Source: Desulfovibrio aminophilus
GTDB taxonomy: Bacteria > Desulfobacterota > Desulfovibrionia > Desulfovibrionales > Desulfovibrionaceae
DNA length: 64,000 nt
Assembly (NCBI RefSeq): GCF_023660105.1
Contig: NZ_JAMHGA010000012.1
Span: forward strand, 186,001-250,000
Reading direction: 5' to 3'
The notes below the pieces were generated by a model. That model was not told the origin of the DNA and made no database searches. It was given only the letters and a program-made list of their open reading frames with translations. This document shows, one piece after another, positions 35,575 through 46,118 of this stretch (the stretch's first letter is position 1; the number at the start of each line of letters is the position of its first letter). The position numbers and the translations under genes are program-made.

Positions 35575-35595
35575 CGCGTCGTGTCCGGCGGAGAG

Positions 35596-36396
35596 CTACT
35601 TCTTGCCCAGCTCCACGCTGCGCAGGTAGGACTCGCGGGCCGCGTCGGCGATGTTGCCCTTCACGCCCGTGCGGTCCATGTGCAGCACGCCCCGGATGGT
35701 CGTGCCCGCGGGCGAGCAGACCATGTCCGTGAGTTCGCCCAGGTGCCGTCCGTCCTCGCCGGCCAGCTTGGCCGAACCGGCGAACAGGCCCTGGACCATC
35801 TGCACGGCCTGGGCCCGGGGCAGGCCGAGGTTCACGGCCGCGTCGGCCAGGGCCTGCATGAAGTAGAAGACATAGGCCGGGCCGGAGCCGATCACCGCCG
35901 TGAAGGCGTCGAAGAGCTTCTCAGCCAGGACGTGCACCTGTCCCAGGCTGGTGAACAGCCCGGACAGGAACTCCCGCTGGGCCTTCTTCAGGCCCGGGTC
36001 GTCCAGGCAGAGGGCGAAGACGCCCTCGCCCACCAGGGCGGGCGTGTTCGGCATGACCCGCGCCACGGGGCATTTGGCGCCGCTCAGCTCCTTGAGCCGG
36101 GCCACGGTGAGCCCGGCGGCGATGGAGACGAGGCAGCGGGTCTTGCCCAGGGCCGGACCGGCCTCCTGGAGCACTTCCGGGGCCTGCTGCGGCTTCACGG
36201 CCAGGACCACGTAGTCGCTGGCCCGCACCAGCTCCTTCACCGAGGCGGCGGACTTCAGGCCGCACTCCTTGCCCAGGGCCTTGAGCCGGGCCGCGTCCAG
36301 GTCCAGGCCAAGGAGCTTCACGTCCTTGCGTCGAGCCAGGCCGCGAATGATCGCCGTGCCCATGTTGCCCACGCCGATGAAGCCGACGGTGGCCAT
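35596..36396 (-). CDS. proC: Pyrroline-5-carboxylate reductase
   Basis: ProC makes proline from pyrroline-5-carboxylate with NAD(P)H. The 266-residue protein has the Rossmann start VGFIGVGNMGTAIIRGL, the segment VLAVKPQQ and the family signature AVIGSGPAYVFYF. The C-terminal signature GELTDMVCSPAGTTIRG is intact. It lies 1 bp after the ndk stop, so the two are co-transcribed. Confidence 0.95.
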   Translation of the reverse strand: MATVGFIGVGNMGTAIIRGLARRKDVKLLGLDLDAARLKALGKECGLKSAASVKELVRASDYVVLAVKPQQAPEVLQEAGPALGKTRCLVSIAAGLTVARLKELSGAKCPVARVMPNTPALVGEGVFALCLDDPGLKKAQREFLSGLFTSLGQVHVLAEKLFDAFTAVIGSGPAYVFYFMQALADAAVNLGLPRAQAVQMVQGLFAGSAKLAGEDGRHLGELTDMVCSPAGTTIRGVLHMDRTGVKGNIADAARESYLRSVELGKK

Positions 36397-36397
36397 G

Positions 36398-36817
36398 TCA
36401 GCCCACCATCTCCAGGCGGCTGAAGAAGTAGGCCACCTCGGTCTTGGCCGTGTCCGGGCCGTCGGAGCCGTGGCAGGCGTTGGCCTCGATGCTCTTGCCG
36501 AAACGCTTGCGGATGGTGCCCTCGGCGGCCTTGGCCGGGTCCGTGGCGCCCATGAGCTCGCGGTAGCGGGCGATGGCGTTGTCGCCCTCCAGGACGGAGA
36601 CGACCACCGGGCCGGAAATCATGTAGTTCACCAAATCCTTGAAGAAGGGGCGCTCGCGGTGCACGGCGTAGAAGCCCTCGGCCTGCTCGCGGGTGAGCCG
36701 GATCATCTTCATGGCCTTGATCTTGAGGCCCGCGTCGATGATCATCTGGAGGACGGAGCCGGCCTGTCCGGCCTCGACGGCGTCGGGCTTGACGATGGAA
36801 AAGGTCAGTTCACTCAT
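36398..36817 (-). CDS. ndk: Nucleoside diphosphate kinase
   Basis: This 139-residue enzyme transfers gamma-phosphates between nucleotides. It starts [17 protein letters not shown], and the active-site histidine is in [17 protein letters not shown]. The length is normal. GGAGA precedes ATG 36817. It is followed directly by proC. Confidence 0.96.
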   Translation of the reverse strand: MSELTFSIVKPDAVEAGQAGSVLQMIIDAGLKIKAMKMIRLTREQAEGFYAVHRERPFFKDLVNYMISGPVVVSVLEGDNAIARYRELMGATDPAKAAEGTIRKRFGKSIEANACHGSDGPDTAKTEVAYFFSRLEMVG

Positions 36818-36882
36818 GAAAGTCTCCTTCGTGTTCGATTGATGTACATGGTTTCCCGGCCGCCGCCAACACCTTCCGGCGT

Positions 36883-37677
36883 TCAGACCAGCAGCGCCCG
36901 GTCCGAGGTGAACTCCTCCCCGCGCACCTCGGCGAAGCGCGCGAGCAGGTCCTCCACCCGCAGATTCCGTTTCTCATCGCCCCGGATGTCCAGGACGATC
37001 TCGCCGCGATGGAACATGACCAGCCGGTGGCCCAGCCCGATGGCCTGGCGCATGTTGTGCGTGACCATGAGCGTGCTCAGGCCCAACTCCTCCACCAACC
37101 GCGCGGTGAGGTCCAGGATCTGGGCGGCGGTCTTGGGGTCCAGGGCGGCGGTGTGCTCGTCCAGGAGGAGCAGCCGGGGCCGGACCAGCACGGACATGAG
37201 CATGGTCAGGGCCTGGCGCTGGCCGCCGGAAAGCAGCCCGGCCGGATCGCGCAGGCGATTCTCCAGACCCAGGCCGAGCCGCGACAACCGCTCCCGGAAC
37301 AGCTCCCGGTCGCGGCGGCGCACCCCGGGCCCCAGGCCGCGCGGTTGCCCGCGCTTGAGCGCCAGGGCGAGATTCTGTTCAATGGTGGCCCCGGGGCAGG
37401 TGCCCTGGGAGGGGTCCTGGAAGACCCGGCCGATGAGCGCGGCGCGCCGCCACTCGGGCCAGGTCGTCACGTCCGTGTCGCCGATGGCCACGCGGCCCGC
37501 GTCCACGGGAAAGACCCCGGCCACGGCGTTGAGAAAGGTGGACTTGCCCGCGCCGTTGGAGCCGATGACCGTGACGAACTCGCCCTCGTCCAGGCGCAGG
37601 TCCACCCCGTTCAGGGCCCGGACCTCGTTGGGACCGCCCTTGAAGAATGTCTTGGCGATGCCCTCGGCGCGCAGCAT
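36883..37677 (-). CDS. ABC transporter ATP-binding protein (TrpXYZ-like importer)
   Basis: This 264-residue ATPase has Walker [11 protein letters not shown], signature [12 protein letters not shown], Walker [16 protein letters not shown] and the switch [11 protein letters not shown]. It belongs to the COG1101-type subfamily that works with COG4120 permeases and COG2984 binding proteins, some of which take up tryptophan or tyrosine. The ATG at 37677 overlaps the permease stop (TGATG). The substrate is unproven. Confidence 0.85.
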   Translation of the reverse strand: MLRAEGIAKTFFKGGPNEVRALNGVDLRLDEGEFVTVIGSNGAGKSTFLNAVAGVFPVDAGRVAIGDTDVTTWPEWRRAALIGRVFQDPSQGTCPGATIEQNLALALKRGQPRGLGPGVRRRDRELFRERLSRLGLGLENRLRDPAGLLSGGQRQALTMLMSVLVRPRLLLLDEHTAALDPKTAAQILDLTARLVEELGLSTLMVTHNMRQAIGLGHRLVMFHRGEIVLDIRGDEKRNLRVEDLLARFAEVRGEEFTSDRALLV

Positions 37678-38564
37678 CAGGAAAACACCTTGACCTTCAT
37701 GCGCGGCGCGGTCAGGGCCAGGACCACGAGCAGGGCGGTGATCAGGTTCAGGTCGCTCGGAGTCACGGAAAAGGGGCCGAGCTTGAGCCCCAGGGCCAGG
37801 GCGATGGCCAGGCGGTAGAGCAGGGAGCCCAGGATGGCCGCCAGCACGGCCCGGGCCACGGAACGCCGTCCGAACACGGTCTCGCCGAGGATCACCGAGG
37901 CCAGCCCGGCCACGATGGTGCCCACGCCCATGTTCACGTCCGCGCCGCCCTGGTTCTGGGCCACCAGGGCCCCGGACATGGCGGTCAGGGCGTTGGACAG
38001 GCCCAGGCCGAGGATGATGGTGCCGCCGGTGTTCACGCCCAAGGCCCGGATCATGCGCGGGTTGTCGCCCGTGGCCAGCAGGGCCAAGCCCAGCTCGGTG
38101 CGCAGGAACCAGATCAGGACCACGGCCGCGAAGGCGGTCACGAGGCCGAAGAGCAGGGGCGTGGACAGATACTGCGGCAGGCCGCTGGCCGTGGTGAAGA
38201 GGTCCACCAGGGTGGGCTTGCCGAGCAGGGTCAGGTTCGGCCGCCCCATGATCCGCAGGTTCACGGAGTAGAGCGCGATCATGGTCAGGATCGAGGCCAG
38301 CAGGTGCAGGATGCGCAGGCGGGTGTTCAGGAAGCCCGTCACGGCCCCGGCCAGGAAACCCGCGCCGCAGGCCAGGACCAGGGACAGGGCCGGATGCACC
38401 CCGGCGTCGATGGCCACGGCCGAGACGGCCGCCCCCAGGGGCAGGCTGCCGTCCACGGTGAGGTCCGGGAAGTCCAGGACCCGGAAGGTCAGATAGACGC
38501 CCAGGACCATGAGCCCGAAGGCGAAGCCCTGTTCCAGGGCGCCGAAGAAAGCGTACGAGGTCAT
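37677..38564 (-). CDS. ABC transporter permease (TrpXYZ-like importer)
   Basis: This 295-residue permease of the branched-chain/sugar type (BPD_transp_2) has about 8-9 hydrophobic segments and the segment VLDFPDLTVDGSLPLGAAV, a hallmark of COG4120 proteins. LFGLVTAFAAVVLIWFLRTELGLALLATGDNPRMIRALG is split over the EAA-like loop region. It forms the channel of the importer with the ATPase at 36883 and the binding protein at 38659. Confidence 0.84.
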   Translation of the reverse strand: MTSYAFFGALEQGFAFGLMVLGVYLTFRVLDFPDLTVDGSLPLGAAVSAVAIDAGVHPALSLVLACGAGFLAGAVTGFLNTRLRILHLLASILTMIALYSVNLRIMGRPNLTLLGKPTLVDLFTTASGLPQYLSTPLLFGLVTAFAAVVLIWFLRTELGLALLATGDNPRMIRALGVNTGGTIILGLGLSNALTAMSGALVAQNQGGADVNMGVGTIVAGLASVILGETVFGRRSVARAVLAAILGSLLYRLAIALALGLKLGPFSVTPSDLNLITALLVVLALTAPRMKVKVFS

Positions 38565-38658
38565 GGGCGGATGCGGTTCCTGAATAGAGTGCGTCGGCGT
38601 TGACGGCGGCTGTACACCGAAACGCGGCGCAAGGCAAATTCCAGGGCCGGGGACCGGC

Positions 38659-39609
38659 TCAGGGGATGATCTTGTCCGCCCGCTTGAGCACGCTCTCGGG
38701 CAGGGTCAGGCCCATGCGCGCGGCCGCGCCCTTGTTCACGTGCAGGGCCAGGTCGCGGATGGTCTCCACGGGCATCTCGCCCGGCTTCTTCCCGTCCTTG
38801 AGGATGGCCGCGGCCATGTCCGCGGTCTGCTCGCCCATCTTGCGGTAGTCCACGGCCAGGGCCGCCACGGTGCCCCGGGCCACGGAGTCCGTGTCCCCGG
38901 AGAAGAAGGGCAGGCGGTTCTGCTCGCAGACCTTGATGGCCCCCTCCAGGGCCGAGACCACCGTGTTGTCCACGGGCACGTAGACCGCGTCCACCCGGCC
39001 CACGAGGCTCTTGGCCGCCTGGTACACGGCGGCGGAGTTGGCGGCCGTGGCCTCCTCCAGGGCGACCCCGGCCTTGGCGCACTCGTCCTTGAGCAGGTTC
39101 ACCAGGACGACGGAGTTGGGCTCGCCCGCGTTGTAGAGCACGCCCAGGCGCTTGATGCCGGGCACGCATTCCTTGATCAGGGCCACGTGGCGGTCCATGG
39201 GGCTCATGTCGGTCATGCCGGTGACGTTCCCGCCGGGCGCGGACAGGCTCTTCACCAGCCCGGCGGCCAGGGGATCGGTGACGCCGGTGAAGACGATGGG
39301 CTTGTCCTTGATCTTCTGGACCACGGCCTGGGCCGAGGGCGTGGTGATGGCCAGGATGAGGTCCGGGTTCTCGCCCTGGACCTGGCTGGCGATCTGGACG
39401 TTGGTGGCCATGTTGCCCTGGGCGATGTGCACCGAGGGCTCGACCTTGAGACCCAGGGCCTTGAGGCGGTCCAGGAAGCCCAGGCGCATGGCGTCCAGGG
39501 ACGGATGCTCCACGATCTGGGTCACGGAGACGTGGCGGACCTTATCCTGGGCCAGGCACGGCGCGGCCCAGAGCAGGGCGGCCAGAATGACGAGAAGAAG
39601 ACGGCGCAT
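38659..39609 (-). CDS. ABC transporter substrate-binding protein (TrpX-like)
   Basis: This 316-residue periplasmic protein has a signal peptide MRRLLLVILAALLWAAPCLA, cleaved before QDK. The mature part contains VTQIVEHPSLDAMRLGF and GVTDPLAAGLV, typical of COG2984 periplasmic components. The start at 39609 has GGAGGG five bases upstream; an in-frame extension to 39651 lacks a site. It is the first gene of the ABC operon. Aromatic amino acids are a likely but unproven ligand. Confidence 0.85.
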   Translation of the reverse strand: MRRLLLVILAALLWAAPCLAQDKVRHVSVTQIVEHPSLDAMRLGFLDRLKALGLKVEPSVHIAQGNMATNVQIASQVQGENPDLILAITTPSAQAVVQKIKDKPIVFTGVTDPLAAGLVKSLSAPGGNVTGMTDMSPMDRHVALIKECVPGIKRLGVLYNAGEPNSVVLVNLLKDECAKAGVALEEATAANSAAVYQAAKSLVGRVDAVYVPVDNTVVSALEGAIKVCEQNRLPFFSGDTDSVARGTVAALAVDYRKMGEQTADMAAAILKDGKKPGEMPVETIRDLALHVNKGAAARMGLTLPESVLKRADKIIP

Positions 39610-39639
39610 GGGAGCCCTCCGGTTGGATTCGCTCGGCGC

Positions 39640-39668
39640 ATGAAGCCGCATTTGCGGCCCGACGTCAA
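39640..39668 (-). promoter_or_regulatory. Candidate promoter of the ABC importer operon
   Basis: On the minus strand TTGACG (39668-39663), 17 bp and CTTCAT (39645-39640) lie just before the binding-protein gene. The -10 is weak (3/6). Confidence 0.4.
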
Positions 39669-39711
39669 GGGGGGCGACGGAAACCGGACGGCTCCCGCCC
39701 GGTCGAGCTGA

Positions 39712-40689
39712 CTAGAAACGAATGGGTTCTTCCTTGATGACCTGGAAGGCCTTGTTGCCCTTGACCCGGCCCGGGATGCCGTAGAACTTGCGCACACTTT
39801 CGATCTCGGCCTCCAGGAGGTCGTCCTCGTCGGTGTCGAGCAGGAGGATGTCGCCCACCTGGAGCTGGAGGAGCTGGCGGCCGGTGATCTTGGTCCGGCC
39901 CAGGCGCACGAGCATGTCCACCGGGGTCTCCATGAGCCGCTCCTTGAAGCGGCTGATCCAGGCGTGGTCCACCTCCAGGCGTTCGGACTGGAAGGAGGCG
40001 TGCAGCTTGGCCCGGATGGGCTCCATGGTGGCGTAGGGCAGGCAGCAGATGAGCGAGCCGATGGCGTTCTCCAGCTCGACCTCGAAGGTGATCACGATGA
40101 CCACGTCGCTGGGCGGGACGATGGCCGCGAACTGGGGGTTCACCTCCGAGCGGATCATCTCGATGTGCACTTCATGCACCGGCTTCCAGGAATCCTCCAT
40201 GTTGGAGAGGGCGATCTTGACCACCCGGTCCACGATGGCCTGCTCGATGGGCGTGAAGTCGCGGCCCTCGACCTTGGGCTGGCTGCCCGCGCCGCCGAAA
40301 AAGTTCTCCACCAGGGCGAAGACCAGGCGCGAGTCCACCACGAGGAGCGCGTTGCCGCGCAGGGGCTCCATCTTGAAGATGGAGATGCTCGTGGGCACGG
40401 GCAGGGAGCGCATGAAGTCCCCGAACTTGGACATGTCGATGGAGATCGGGTTGATGTCCACGCGCTTGCGCATGGTGTTGGCCAGGGCGTTGGTATAGAG
40501 GCGGGCGAAGCGGTCGTTGACGATCTCGAGGACCGGCATGCGGCCGCGGATGATGCGGTCCTGGTTGGCGAGGTCGAAGGAGACGACGCCGGAGTCGTCC
40601 TCCGGCAGGTCGGACTCCGTCTCGACGTCACCTCCGGAGAGGCCCCGCAACAACGCATCTACTTCATCCTGTTCGAGAATCTTGCTCAT
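39712..40689 (-). CDS. fliM: Flagellar motor switch protein FliM
   Basis: FliM is part of the flagellar C-ring and binds phosphorylated CheY. The 325-residue protein starts MSKILEQDEVDALLRGL, the CheY-P-binding peptide. The middle CheC-like domain contains FGDFMRSLPVPTSISIFKM, and the C-terminal SpoA domain has LLQLQVGDILLL. It is isolated here from other flagellar structural genes; the FlhG-like and GGDEF/PilZ genes elsewhere in the window also point to motility. Confidence 0.95.
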   Translation of the reverse strand: MSKILEQDEVDALLRGLSGGDVETESDLPEDDSGVVSFDLANQDRIIRGRMPVLEIVNDRFARLYTNALANTMRKRVDINPISIDMSKFGDFMRSLPVPTSISIFKMEPLRGNALLVVDSRLVFALVENFFGGAGSQPKVEGRDFTPIEQAIVDRVVKIALSNMEDSWKPVHEVHIEMIRSEVNPQFAAIVPPSDVVIVITFEVELENAIGSLICCLPYATMEPIRAKLHASFQSERLEVDHAWISRFKERLMETPVDMLVRLGRTKITGRQLLQLQVGDILLLDTDEDDLLEAEIESVRKFYGIPGRVKGNKAFQVIKEEPIRF

Positions 40690-40859
40690 GGTTCGGTTTC
40701 GATCCTTGCGGGTTGCTGTCCGTTTCCCGCCGACGCGTCAAAAAAACCGGCCGCGCCGACCCCTTGGCGCGGAAATAAAGCAAGAAGCGGGCCAAGAAGT
40801 CCTGGTTGTCGAACTGTTCCGGAAACATAGCCCGGCGGGGCCGGGAAGGCAAGGCCGCC

Positions 40860-42089
40860 CTAGCGCAGACCGGAAAGCGGGACCACGGAGATGCGGCCGT
40901 CGCGGTCCTTGGCCCACTGGGAAAGGGCTTCCAGGGTCTCGGGGTGGGGGTGGCCGATGGCGATGGCCCGGCCGGCGCGGCGGGCAAGGGATTCCGTCAG
41001 CCGGAGCTGGTGCAGGATGGCCTGCACGTTGCGTTCGTTGTCCAGGAACACGTCGCGCTTGAAGGCCCGCAGCCCCGCGCGTCGGGCCTCGGCGGCGCCC
41101 ACGCTGCGCGGCGAGGTCACGCTGTCCAGGTAGAACAGCCCGCGTTCGGCCAGCACGTCCATGACCGCATCCATGCCCGGGGCGGACTCGGTGAAGCGCG
41201 AGCCCATGTGGTTGTTGATGCCCACGGCCTCGGGCAGCTTGTCCAGGTTGCGGCGCAGGGTCTGGCGCACCTCCTCGGGGTCCATGCTCACGTAGAGGGC
41301 CTGGGGGCCGGGGTTGATCCCGGGCCAGCCCTTGGGCTGCATGGGCACGTGGGCCAGGATTTCCCGGCCGTTCTTGCGGCCCACGGCCGCCGTCTCGCGG
41401 GTCTGTCCGGCGTTGGGCCAGATGGAGAAGGTCACGGGGAAGGGCAGCCGGGCCAGGGAGCGGGCGAATTCCGCGTGCTCGCCCATGTCGTCGATGACGA
41501 TGGTCAGCTTGGGCCCGGGCACGCTGGGTGGCGGCGGCAGTTTTTCCTTCTCCTTGATCCCGTCCACGTGCAGTTCATGCGTCAGCACCCCGTCGATGCT
41601 CACCGTCACGAGCCCGGCCGAGCCTTCGCCCACCTGGGCCTCGGGCAGGCGCGCGGCCAGAGTCGAGCGGAAGGCGTCGAGGAACTCGGTCCGTTTGGCG
41701 CCCACGTTCAGGCGCAGGGACTGGAAGTGGTAGTCCTCCTCGCCCTGGTGGCGGACCTGGGCGTCCAGCAGCTGCATGGACACCGTGCCGCCCCCGAGGG
41801 AGCGCAGGCTCTCCAGCAGGGCCAGGTCGGCCTGCTTGACCTTGTCCTCCAGGTCCCGGACGGCGGTCTCCTCGTAGAGGATGGTCGGAGAACGCCGGTC
41901 GTCGGCCGGAGGGGGCGTGGGCTGGGGCTCGGGGGCACGGAAGAAGAACAGCCAGAGGACAAGCGAGAGCAGCGCCGCCGCGCCCACCGCCGCGAGGGTA
42001 AAAGGAATCGGGCGCGTCAGCCGGGAAAGAATCCCGGCCCGCGCCCGTTCCTGTTGCTGTTCGTCCAGTTCCGGGGTCGGTTCGTCCAT
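40860..42089 (-). CDS. Divergent polysaccharide deacetylase (PF04748 family)
   Basis: This 409-residue protein has a single N-terminal membrane anchor (about residues 30-50) and a proline-rich linker. The C-terminal divergent polysaccharide deacetylase domain runs from KLTIVIDDMGEHAEFARSL through HVPMQPKGWPGINPGPQ to AIAIGHPHPETL. The IDDMG and INNHMGSRF segments are typical. It acts in the periplasm on an unidentified glycan. It follows ctpA and an EnvC-like gene, a cluster common in proteobacteria that suggests a role in cell-wall turnover. Confidence 0.84.
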   Translation of the reverse strand: MDEPTPELDEQQQERARAGILSRLTRPIPFTLAAVGAAALLSLVLWLFFFRAPEPQPTPPPADDRRSPTILYEETAVRDLEDKVKQADLALLESLRSLGGGTVSMQLLDAQVRHQGEEDYHFQSLRLNVGAKRTEFLDAFRSTLAARLPEAQVGEGSAGLVTVSIDGVLTHELHVDGIKEKEKLPPPPSVPGPKLTIVIDDMGEHAEFARSLARLPFPVTFSIWPNAGQTRETAAVGRKNGREILAHVPMQPKGWPGINPGPQALYVSMDPEEVRQTLRRNLDKLPEAVGINNHMGSRFTESAPGMDAVMDVLAERGLFYLDSVTSPRSVGAAEARRAGLRAFKRDVFLDNERNVQAILHQLRLTESLARRAGRAIAIGHPHPETLEALSQWAKDRDGRISVVPLSGLR

Positions 42090-42104
42090 GCCGGAGCGGT
42101 TCGC

Positions 42105-43382
<1,278 letters not shown>

Positions 43383-43422
43383 ACGATGTATCCTCCCGGG
43401 AGGCCGGAAAGAGCCGGCGGGG

Positions 43423-44517
43423 TTATGACGCGGCGTTCAGCCACGCGTCCGGATTAATGGGTTTCTGGTGAAAACGCAATTCAAAATAGAGCCCGGGGCC
43501 CTTGGCGTCCGGGTAATACCCGGCCGAGCCCACGGTTTCGTCCTTTTCCACCTCCTGCCCGGGGCGCAGGTCGGATTCGGCCAGGAAGGCATACAGGCTG
43601 TAGTAATCGTCGCCGTGGTAGAGGATGACCACCCGGCCGAAGCCGCGCAGCACGTCGTTGTGCACCACCTTGCCCCAGAACACGGCCCGCACCGGCGTGC
43701 CCGAGTTCAGGCTCAGGCCCAGGCCGTTGCGCGGGGGCCGGGCCGAGGGGTCGAAGCGGGCCACGGCGACGCCCCTGGCGGGCCGGGGCAGCTTGCCCTT
43801 GTAGCTCTCGAAGCGCCGCCCGCCCACCGGGCCCTCCTGGTAGCGCAGCTCCGTGATGGTCTGGAGGATGGCCGCCAGTTCGGTTTCCAAGTCCCGGCGC
43901 TCGTCGCGCACCTGGGCCAGGACGCGGCGCAGTTCCAGGCGCTCGCGCAGGAGCCCGTCCTTGGCCGCGTTCACCTGGGCCAGCTGGGCCTCGGCCTCGG
44001 CGGCCAGGCGCTTCTGGCGCTCCAGGTTGGCGGCGATGCGCAGTTGGGCCTGCCGGGCCTCCTCCAGCTTGCCGCGGGTGGCGGCGTAGACGTGGCTCAT
44101 CCAGGTGAAGCGACGGTCCAGGGCCTCCCAGGACGACAGGCCCTGGAACCGGCTCTGGAGATTCTTCACGTGCACGGGCCAGACGCCCTGGAGCAGGCGC
44201 TTCAGGTCGGCCACGATGGCGGCCTTGCGGGCGCTCAGCGCGGCGTGCTCCTCGCGGGTCTTGCGCTCCTCGGCGCGGATGGCCTCCAGCTTGCGCTCCC
44301 GGTTCGCGATTTCCTTCTCCGCGACGCGCACGCGGCCCTCGATGGCGGCGATCTTGCCGCCCAGATCCTTTTCCCGCGCGGCCAGGCGGGCCACCTCCTC
44401 GCGGGTCCGCTCGGCCTGCTCCTCGTGGCGGCGCAGGCCGTCGTCGGCCTCCTGGGCCAGGACCGGCTGGAGGGACAGCAGCAGGCAGAGCAGGGCGAAC
44501 AGGGCCCTTCGGGGCAT
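43423..44517 (-). CDS. EnvC-like murein hydrolase activator (degenerate M23)
   Basis: This 364-residue protein has a signal peptide MPRRALFALLCLLLSLQPVLA, a long coiled coil (about residues 25-230) and a C-terminal LytM-like domain. The metal ligands of active M23 peptidases are lost: the HxGxD site reads NGLGLSLN, the second histidine is replaced in SLYAFLAES, and HLHFE reads LYFELRFHQ. It therefore fits the EnvC class, which activates amidases at the divisome and does not cut itself. The ATG at 44517 overlaps the stop of the glycosylase gene (TGATG). Confidence 0.86.
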   Translation of the reverse strand: MPRRALFALLCLLLSLQPVLAQEADDGLRRHEEQAERTREEVARLAAREKDLGGKIAAIEGRVRVAEKEIANRERKLEAIRAEERKTREEHAALSARKAAIVADLKRLLQGVWPVHVKNLQSRFQGLSSWEALDRRFTWMSHVYAATRGKLEEARQAQLRIAANLERQKRLAAEAEAQLAQVNAAKDGLLRERLELRRVLAQVRDERRDLETELAAILQTITELRYQEGPVGGRRFESYKGKLPRPARGVAVARFDPSARPPRNGLGLSLNSGTPVRAVFWGKVVHNDVLRGFGRVVILYHGDDYYSLYAFLAESDLRPGQEVEKDETVGSAGYYPDAKGPGLYFELRFHQKPINPDAWLNAAS

Positions 44518-45176
44518 CAACGGGCCTCCAGGAAGGACGCCAGGGGACAGCCGCCCTCGCAGCGGGGGGTCTTCTTCACGCACCACTGCTTGGCCGTGCG
44601 CACGATGAGCGCGTGGTATTCGTTGTACAGGGCCACGTCCCGGGGCAGGGCGTCCATGAACAGGGCCTGGATATCGTGGTAGCAGCTCTCCTCGGGGATC
44701 AGGCCGTGGCGCGAAAAGATGCGCTGGGTGTAGGCGTCGACCACGAACACCGGGGCGTTCAGGGCATAGAGCAGGATGGAGTCCGCGGTTTCCGGGCCGA
44801 TGCCCTTGACCGTCAGAAGGCGCTCCCGCAGCCCGGCGTGCTCGCGCTGGGCCAGGGCCTCCATGCTGAGCCCGGCCTCCCGCTTGAGAAAGTCGAGGAA
44901 ATTCCGCAGCCGCACGGCCTTGAGCCGGAAATAGCCCGCCGGACGCAGGCACTCCTCCAGCCGCTCTTGGGACAGGCGGGAGAGGGCCTTGGGTTCCAGG
45001 GCCCCCTCGTTCTTGAGGTTGGCGATGGCCTTCTCCACGTTCACCCAGTTGGTGTTCTGGGTCAGGATGGCGCCCACGGCCACCTCGAACGGCGTTTCGC
45101 CCGGCCACCAGTTGCTCGGGCCCAGGGCCGCGAGCATGGCGTGGTGGATGTTCAGAAGCAGGTTGAGCCGCTTCAC
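44517..45176 (-). CDS. HhH-GPD DNA glycosylase, MagIII-like
   Basis: This 219-residue protein of the endonuclease III superfamily has the HhH motif VKGIGPETADSILLYAL and the catalytic aspartate in VFVVDAYTQRI. The lysine that makes EndoIII bifunctional is Glu here, as in the monofunctional 3-methyladenine glycosylase MagIII. Three cysteines near the end (CVKKTPRCEGGC) remain from the iron-sulfur loop. Start GTG 45176 overlaps the prmA stop (GTGA). It removes damaged bases, with alkylated purines as the best guess. Confidence 0.82.
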   Translation of the reverse strand: MKRLNLLLNIHHAMLAALGPSNWWPGETPFEVAVGAILTQNTNWVNVEKAIANLKNEGALEPKALSRLSQERLEECLRPAGYFRLKAVRLRNFLDFLKREAGLSMEALAQREHAGLRERLLTVKGIGPETADSILLYALNAPVFVVDAYTQRIFSRHGLIPEESCYHDIQALFMDALPRDVALYNEYHALIVRTAKQWCVKKTPRCEGGCPLASFLEAR

Positions 45177-46033
45177 CGGCCCGCCCCGGCATAGGTCAGG
45201 GAGGCCCACTCGCCGGAGACCTGCCGCCCGGCCTCGCCCAGCCCCAGGGCCTCGTAGGCGGCGGCCACGGCATCGGCCTGTTCCTCCAGGATGCCGGAGA
45301 GCACCAGGGACCCGCCGGGGGCCAGCCGGGAGACGATGGCCGGGGCCATGCCGATGAGCGGGCCGGAGAGGATGTTGGCCACGATGAGGTCGAAGCGCAC
45401 GTCCCGCTCCACGGCGTCGATGCTGCCCACGGCCAGGGAAAGCCGGTCGGCCACGCCGTTGCGGGCCGCGTTCTCCACGGCGCACTCCACGGCCAGGGGG
45501 TCGATGTCCAGGCCCACGCCGGTCATGCCCAGGCGGCAGAGGGCGATGGCCAGGATGCCCGAGCCCGTGCCCAGGTCCAGGAAATGCTTGTCCATCCAGG
45601 CCGCGCCGTCGCCCAGGATGGTGGACAGCCCCTCCAGGCAGAGGGCCGTGGTGGGGTGGTGGCCCGTGCCGAAGGCCATTTTGGGCTCGATGATCACCGG
45701 AGTCAGGTCCGGATTGGCCTTGTCCGCCAGCCAGGGCGGCAGGATCTCGAAGCGCTCGCCGCATTCCAGGGGCACGAAGAACTCCATCCAGGCCCGGCCC
45801 CAGTCCTCTTCCTCGCGGCCCTGGACCTGGACCCCGGCCTGGGGCCAGCGATTCGAGACGGCATCGGCCACGGCGCGTCCGGCCGGGGTGTCCTCCACGA
45901 ACACGCTGAAGGCCGTCCGGTCCCCGTCCTGGTCCTCCTGCCAACCGTGCGGCACGTTCTCGGCCAGAAAGGCCTGGCAGGCGTCGATTTCGTTTTCGGG
46001 AAGCGTGAAGCGGATCTGCAGGAGATCGGTCAT
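45173..46033 (-). CDS. prmA: Ribosomal protein L11 methyltransferase
   Basis: PrmA trimethylates ribosomal protein L11. The 286-residue protein has the N-terminal L11-recognition domain, then EPKMAFGTGHHPTTALCLE and the SAM-binding LDLGTGSGILAIAL, with NILSGPLI as the catalytic-loop equivalent of N-hydrophobic motifs. Start ATG 46033. It heads the operon toward the glycosylase, EnvC-like and CtpA genes; a terminator for the upstream unit lies only about 30 bp before it. Confidence 0.93.
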   Translation of the reverse strand: MTDLLQIRFTLPENEIDACQAFLAENVPHGWQEDQDGDRTAFSVFVEDTPAGRAVADAVSNRWPQAGVQVQGREEEDWGRAWMEFFVPLECGERFEILPPWLADKANPDLTPVIIEPKMAFGTGHHPTTALCLEGLSTILGDGAAWMDKHFLDLGTGSGILAIALCRLGMTGVGLDIDPLAVECAVENAARNGVADRLSLAVGSIDAVERDVRFDLIVANILSGPLIGMAPAIVSRLAPGGSLVLSGILEEQADAVAAAYEALGLGEAGRQVSGEWASLTYAGAGR

Positions 46034-46061
46034 GTTCGATGTTCCTCGTTCTCGGACCTGG

Positions 46062-46093
46062 AAAAACCGGGGGCCGGTCGTCCCGGCCCCCGG
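46062..46093 (-). terminator. Rho-independent terminator of dut-argD-small ORF
   Basis: An 11-bp stem (CCGGGGGCCGG on the plus strand at 46067-46077) with a five-base loop is followed by five T residues on the minus strand, 25 bp after the small ORF stop. Confidence 0.9.
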
Positions 46094-46118
46094 TGGGTTT
46101 GCGATGCCGACCCGGTGC

